A model generated the notes under the pieces. The model did not search any database, was not told the DNA's origin, and worked only from the letters and a program-made list of their open reading frames with translations. DNA of 46,160 nt, taken from positions 1 through 46,160 of the forward strand of contig JAAEPE010000001.1 of assembly GCA_024222395.1 (NCBI GenBank), given 5' to 3'. The DNA comes from Myxococcales bacterium (lineage in GTDB: Bacteria > Myxococcota_A > Polyangia > Haliangiales > Haliangiaceae). Shown in pieces: positions 42,727 through 46,160 of this stretch (its first letter is position 1; each line of letters begins with the position of its first letter). The position numbers were made by a program, and so were the translations under genes.

Positions 42727-44403
42727 GTGTCACTCTCGATGCCCGGCCTCAACGCACTAAGTCGCGGACTCGCGAGAGACGGCCGCGAACTCGGGCCAGA
42801 CGCCGCACAGCCCCACTCCACGCGCCGGGCTCAGGGGGCCTTCTTCACGCCGCAGCGATTGGTCTCCTTCGTTGTGAGGCACGCTGTCGATCTGCGTATG
42901 GCCCGCGGCGATGTGAAATGGCATGAAGATGGCTACCCCTTGCTTCGCATTCTGGACCCGGCCGCAGGCGACGGTCGTTTCCTGGTCGAGACGACACGCG
43001 AGCTGGTTCGGCGCGGGCAAGAACTTGGGCATTCAACGTGCGCCAGAGAAATTCGCAAACACTGCCTCATCGCAATCGAGCGAGATGCAACCTACGCTGC
43101 TGTCGCTAGCGAGAACCTCGAGGGGCAAGCAACTGTGCACTGTACCGAGGCGCTCTTCTCCGAGCTTGTGGCGGACGGCAGCATCGACATCGTATTGGGA
43201 AATCCTCCCTACCTCCGATCTATCGCTCTTGGGCGGGTCGATGAGGTGCTGCGTACCCGTCTCCGAGGACGCTATTCGGCCACAAGCTACGGTGAATGGG
43301 ATCTCTATGCTGCGTTCTTGGAGCAGGGCATCGAGTGGCTCAGCTCTGGCGGGATACTCGGAATGGTTGTGCCATCGCGATGGTGGACCGCCAAGTGGGC
43401 TGGGCCTCTTCGCGAAACTCTGGCATCGCGAGGTGCGCTTTCTGCGCTTGTGGACTTTGGCGACCATCAGGTTTTCTCTGATGCGACGGTCTACACTTCT
43501 CTTTGCTTCGCGGGTGCTCAGATCTGCGAAGAGGTTCAAGTTGCGAGGCTTGCCGAGGGTGCTTGGGAACTCGGGCAGGTAATGCGCGAAGACTTGCAGG
43601 GGCGAGAGCCTTGGGATCTCGCTGTAGGGGCCAGCCGAGAGATCGTGCAGCACTTGCGGAAGAGAGGTCGACCGCTTGGCGAGTTGGCCCACATCGCCAA
43701 AGGTACGGGGACGAATGCTGACTCCGTTTTTGTGATTGAGTCACCTGCACGCGAGATCGAGAGCGAGCTCTTGCATTCGGTGCTGCGAGGAAGAGACGTC
43801 TCGCCACTCGGGGGCGTTCCCGAGTGGCCTCGTCTTCTCTTGCCCTATGACAGTGAAGGTTTGCTCATTGCCCCGGAGGTCATGCGGGATCGCTATCCCA
43901 AAGCCCACTGTTACCTCCTGGAACACCGAGAACATCTGGAGGCGCGCGAACGGGGCCGCTTCGCGGGGGCCGGATTCTATTGCTTTGGTCGGCCTCAGAA
44001 CCTCGCCTTCTTGCGCGCTTCCGAGCCGAAGGTGGTTGTGCCCGATATCACCCGCGGGGGACGTGCCCTAGTCGATCGAGAGGCAGCCATGGTGCTGGAT
44101 TCGGCGTATGCCATACGCCTGCATCCCGATGCGGGGCTGTCACACGAGACGCTGTGCGGAATCTTGTGTTCGCGTATGGTGGGGCTGTGGCTTCGTTCAC
44201 AGGGAATGCCGCTTCGCGGTGGTTACACGCGAATGAAGACAGCGTATTTGAAAGGTATCCCCATACCCGCCAGTGGATCCGAGCCACAAGCGATAGGAGA
44301 GCTGGTAGCTGCGGGGGCAGAGCTTCACGAAATCGACGAACAAGTTCGGATCGCATGTGACATGCCAATGGCACTTTGGAACCATGGCTGCGACTCCGGG
44401 TGA
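42727..44403 (+). CDS. Second orphan N6-adenine DNA methyltransferase, Eco57I-like
   Basis: A 558-residue methyltransferase: N-terminal AQGAFFTPQRLVSFVV, motif I ILDPAAGDGRFL (D77 to G83), motif IV GNPPYL (NPPY 159-162), followed by YGEWDLYAAFLEQGIEWL and GGILGMVVPSRW, the classic Eco57I/type IIG order. A C-terminal recognition region (after ~310) includes LGELAHIAKGTGTNADSVF and a late LPLRGGYTRMK-type segment. No nuclease domain and no adjacent restriction gene. The start is GTG. It is divergent from the lipid kinase gene (30-base gap). Only distantly similar to the methylase at 25984-27639. Confidence 0.88.
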   Translation: MSLSMPGLNALSRGLARDGRELGPDAAQPHSTRRAQGAFFTPQRLVSFVVRHAVDLRMARGDVKWHEDGYPLLRILDPAAGDGRFLVETTRELVRRGQELGHSTCAREIRKHCLIAIERDATYAAVASENLEGQATVHCTEALFSELVADGSIDIVLGNPPYLRSIALGRVDEVLRTRLRGRYSATSYGEWDLYAAFLEQGIEWLSSGGILGMVVPSRWWTAKWAGPLRETLASRGALSALVDFGDHQVFSDATVYTSLCFAGAQICEEVQVARLAEGAWELGQVMREDLQGREPWDLAVGASREIVQHLRKRGRPLGELAHIAKGTGTNADSVFVIESPAREIESELLHSVLRGRDVSPLGGVPEWPRLLLPYDSEGLLIAPEVMRDRYPKAHCYLLEHREHLEARERGRFAGAGFYCFGRPQNLAFLRASEPKVVVPDITRGGRALVDREAAMVLDSAYAIRLHPDAGLSHETLCGILCSRMVGLWLRSQGMPLRGGYTRMKTAYLKGIPIPASGSEPQAIGELVAAGAELHEIDEQVRIACDMPMALWNHGCDSG

Positions 44404-44443
44404 AGTTTTGGCCGTCGCACTAAGATAGCTTCCGATTGCATGG

Positions 44444-44736
44444 CCTATGCATCGGAATACGCTTCGAGTGGGGGTGGGGCTTGGCAGATTTGAGCACTGT
44501 GCTTCTAGAACGAACGTTGGGCGAGCTTGGTGCCGAGGCTACCAGCACCTGCGTAGATCTCGGAACCAATACTACGGTTCCCCGGAACTACTCCCGCCAT
44601 GACATCGCCGTGGTGGAGAGCCACGGAGCAGGGGTTGGTAGTCTTCGTGTCAGGCTCGCCCTTGCACGGGCAAGAACTACAGCGCTCCACACCGTCGAAT
44701 CCCACCCCCATTCGAAGCGTACTCCTACGCATCGGA
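44444..44736. repeat. 13-bp direct repeats flanking the structured element
   Basis: CCTATGCATCGGA (44444-44456) and CCTACGCATCGGA (44724-44736) differ at one position and lie 1 and 2 bases outside the 21-bp closing stem of the element between them. The left copy also pairs with TTCCGATTGCAT at 44430-44441. They could be target-site duplications, or alternative pairing partners. Confidence 0.75.
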
Positions 44737-44755
44737 GAGCCGGCGGAACTCTTTT
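44458..44755 (+). ncRNA. Candidate structured small RNA with 6S-like rod architecture
   Basis: The 350-base gap between the methyltransferase and the CDF gene holds a folded element. Its ends pair over 21 bp (44458-44478 with 44701-44721; one G.U). A large bubble follows (44479-44518 and 44662-44700, 40 and 39 bases), then a helix of 34 positions (44519-44552 with 44628-44661): 25 Watson-Crick, 7 G.U and 2 mismatches. The apex (44553-44627) has hairpins GGAACC/GGTTCC and CCGTGG/CCACGG; the 3' side of the bubble has CTTGC-ACGG-GCAAG. G.U pairs are valid only if the + strand is the RNA. A weak AGAG/CTCT hairpin with UUUU (44736-44755) may terminate it. Closing stem, bubble and upper stem are the layout of 6S RNA, but 264 bases is longer than typical. 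A MITE is the alternative. Confidence 0.55.
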
Positions 44756-45689
44756 AAAGGTGATCGATAGGATCGCCAGCCGGCTCCATATGCACGGTTA
44801 CATCGACGATGCGCGCATCGTCTTCGTATAGGGCGTTCTCAATACGATGAGCTAGCACGTGAGATTCGTGCAGACTTAAGTCGCCGTCGGCATGGGCGTG
44901 CAGGTCGACGATGATGGCGTCGGGAGTGCCGTGAGAGCGAATACGGTGACAGCCCTCCACTCCGGGCTGGGCCATAGTCACAGCTTCGATTCGTTCTACG
45001 TCTCCTTGAACAACGTCGACAAGCACGCTCAGGTTACTGCTGATGACACCCCATGCAACACGGAGGATTACGATCGTGACTAGAAGCGCTCCGACGCCGT
45101 CAGCCCAGTCAATGCCAATATGACTGGCGCCATAGCTCACCAAGACCGCGAGGGTGACCAGGACATCACTCGCGGTGTGGGCCGCGTCCGCTTCCAAGTA
45201 CTTGCTCTCGAGTTCTCTAGCTTTTCGAGCCTCGTAGGTCGCAACGAAGATATTGACGAGGAGCGTTCCAACGATGACTACGACACCCAGTAGCTCTGTC
45301 TCTGGTGGCTCTCCACCGGCGAGTATGTCTCGCACCGATTCCAAACCGAGATTGACGCCAACCGTGCCGATGGCCAGCCCCAACCCCACTGCACCCAGCA
45401 CCTCGAATTTGTGATGGCCATAGGGGTGTTTGGAGTCGGGAGACTCACTGCTTTGCTTGAGTACGAAGATGCCGAGAATATTTGCGCCCGCGTCCACTAC
45501 CGAGTGCATGGCATCGGCGGTGATGGTGAGCGAGCCGGTCATTAGCCCGTATCCCCCCTTGGCCGCTGCGACCAGTAGATTTAGAAATAGCTCGATGATG
45601 AGCACGCGCCGTACTGCCACATCTCTCTCGGGGCCGTGCGGTGCGACTCTGGACGGTTTCTCAGACACAGCTTGCGTGTGCTCCTGCAT
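44754..45689 (-). CDS. Cation diffusion facilitator transporter (zinc-type)
   Basis: A 311-residue CDF protein, a proton-coupled exporter of divalent metal. About six transmembrane helices are followed by a ~75-residue cytosolic domain (QPGVEGCHRIRSHG, IIVDLHAHADGDLSLHESH). Transport-site residues are H62 and D66 in helix 2 (ADAMHSVVDAG) and H171 and D175 in helix 5 (ADAAHTASDV). The H-x3-D / H-x3-D set is that of zinc-preferring members (inference from the family). DSKHPYGHHKFE between helices 2 and 3 is conserved. Its stop overlaps the U-run after the structured element. Confidence 0.94.
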   Translation of the reverse strand: MQEHTQAVSEKPSRVAPHGPERDVAVRRVLIIELFLNLLVAAAKGGYGLMTGSLTITADAMHSVVDAGANILGIFVLKQSSESPDSKHPYGHHKFEVLGAVGLGLAIGTVGVNLGLESVRDILAGGEPPETELLGVVVIVGTLLVNIFVATYEARKARELESKYLEADAAHTASDVLVTLAVLVSYGASHIGIDWADGVGALLVTIVILRVAWGVISSNLSVLVDVVQGDVERIEAVTMAQPGVEGCHRIRSHGTPDAIIVDLHAHADGDLSLHESHVLAHRIENALYEDDARIVDVTVHMEPAGDPIDHL

Positions 45690-45715
45690 GTTCGCGCTCT
45701 CAGCCTATGACCGAG

Positions 45716-46160
45716 TTAGCCTGCCTCGATAGCGTCGGCGACGAAGGCAGCTAGGTCGCGGACCTTCACACCCGGGGGAACATTGCTACGCAGCATGTAG
45801 GTGCAGGTTGCGCACGCTGTCACGATAGTGCCACCACCACGGTGTGCTACTTCGCGCATTCTTCTTCGCGCCATGCTGTCTGCGGTATCCGGATCTGTCT
45901 TGGGAAGCAATCCTGCGCCCCCACAGCATTCGGAGTCGGCGTGCGACCAGTCGAAGTCTCGAAGTTCGGCTATGCGCGAGAGAACCAGGCGAGGCTCTTC
46001 TATGATGCCGCTGTAGCGAGCAAGGTGGCAGGGGTCGTGGTAGTAGACCGGCTCTTTTCGCCTAGCCTTTGGTAGGGCCTGGATCATCGTTGCAAGGAAC
46101 TCGGGGACACTGATGATGTCGATGTCCAGGTCGATGCCTTCGGCGGCGTATTGTCTTTGA
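45716..46160 (-). CDS. (Fe-S)-binding CCG-domain protein, truncated at the window edge
   Basis: The frame is open to the last base, so only the C-terminal ~148 residues are here; the ATG at 46087 is internal. A CCG domain is visible: [20 protein letters not shown] and ACATCTYML, i.e. Cys ... Cys-Cys-Gly ... Cys-x2-Cys, as in heterodisulfide reductase subunit B/D and glycolate or lactate oxidase Fe-S subunits. It probably binds an iron-sulfur cluster and transfers electrons in a respiratory or membrane oxidoreductase. Which enzyme it belongs to cannot be told without the N-terminal part. Confidence 0.9.
   Translation of the reverse strand, partial: QRQYAAEGIDLDIDIISVPEFLATMIQALPKARRKEPVYYHDPCHLARYSGIIEEPRLVLSRIAELRDFDWSHADSECCGGAGLLPKTDPDTADSMARRRMREVAHRGGGTIVTACATCTYMLRSNVPPGVKVRDLAAFVADAIEAG

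Noticed and set aside
44458..44721. tmRNA, because the - strand reads GGGGGTGGGATTCGACGG, close to the tmRNA 5' end
   Set aside because: No tag-peptide reading frame ending in Ala-Ala-stop, no 3' T-arm with CCA, and length too short; the G.U pattern also favours the + strand.
44458..44721. RNase P RNA or large SRP RNA
   Set aside because: Neither the RNase P conserved regions (GAAAGTCC, ACAGAA) nor the SRP GGAAGC/GNAR loop sequences are present.
44436..44831. 131-residue open frame over the structured element
   Set aside because: No protein features; the stretch is explained by RNA-like pairing and it runs into the convergent CDF gene.

Overview
This 46 kb window is a gene-dense bacterial chromosome segment (roughly 55-60% GC by eye). 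It fits a deltaproteobacterial or myxobacterial lineage (Myxococcota, possibly Bradymonadia), but no rRNA or other phylogenetic marker is present, so this placement is an inference. The grounds are an ATP-synthase Fo cluster (atpZ-I-B-E) split from the F1 genes, TrmD fused to a second RNA-methyltransferase domain, many lipoproteins, apolipoprotein N-acyltransferase, an outer-membrane barrel, an HD-GYP response regulator and a multiheme lipoprotein. No phage, insertion sequence, CRISPR array, tRNA or rRNA was recognised.

Layout. 1-3.8 kb (+): 3' part of glmS, a Cys-rich lipoprotein, moaC, a cyclic-nucleotide-binding protein and a small beta-barrel protein. 4.0-10.3 kb (-): gyrA-hemL, then atpZ-atpI-atpB-atpE ending at a clear intrinsic terminator. 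10.3-16.7 kb: an Atg22-like MFS protein, a divergent alpha/beta hydrolase, an HD-GYP response regulator, a coiled-coil lipoprotein and a DUF2254-like membrane protein. 16.9-27.6 kb (+): coaX, an alpha-helical protein, a membrane protein, a TlpA-like thioredoxin, a secreted FAM20-like kinase, a zinc-ribbon/HEAT membrane protein, an MFS protein, rimO, a threonine dehydratase-like enzyme and an orphan adenine methyltransferase. 27.6-33.9 kb (-): a four-gene ABC exporter operon (two ATPases, two permeases), then a cell-envelope group (metallophosphatase-like tetraheme lipoprotein, RlpA, DUF4333-like lipoprotein). 34.0-37.5 kb (+): the rpsP-khpA-rimM-trmD-rplS-yraN translation operon behind a near-consensus promoter. 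37.9-39.3 kb: an Ig-like lipoprotein with a strong terminator. 39.3-40.1 kb: a decayed YfhO-like membrane-protein pseudogene. 40.0-42.7 kb (-): a lipid kinase and lnt. 42.7-44.4 kb (+): a second orphan adenine methyltransferase. 44.4-44.75 kb: a highly structured, apparently unannotated element. 44.75-46.16 kb (-): a zinc-type CDF exporter and a truncated Fe-S (CCG-domain) protein.

The most notable observation is at about 44458-44755. On the + strand it folds into a 21-bp closing stem, a 40/39-nt central bubble and a 34-position upper helix whose non-Watson-Crick pairs are nearly all G.U, as expected if the + strand is the RNA. This is the architecture of 6S RNA, though longer than usual. Other points of interest: an exported FAM20-type kinase; two orphan Eco57I-type methyltransferases; a perfect 16-bp inverted repeat with a related sequence in another divergent intergenic region; a hairpin cluster at 12588-12670; in-frame minisatellites in three genes; and a yraN whose conserved N-terminus lies upstream of any canonical start codon.
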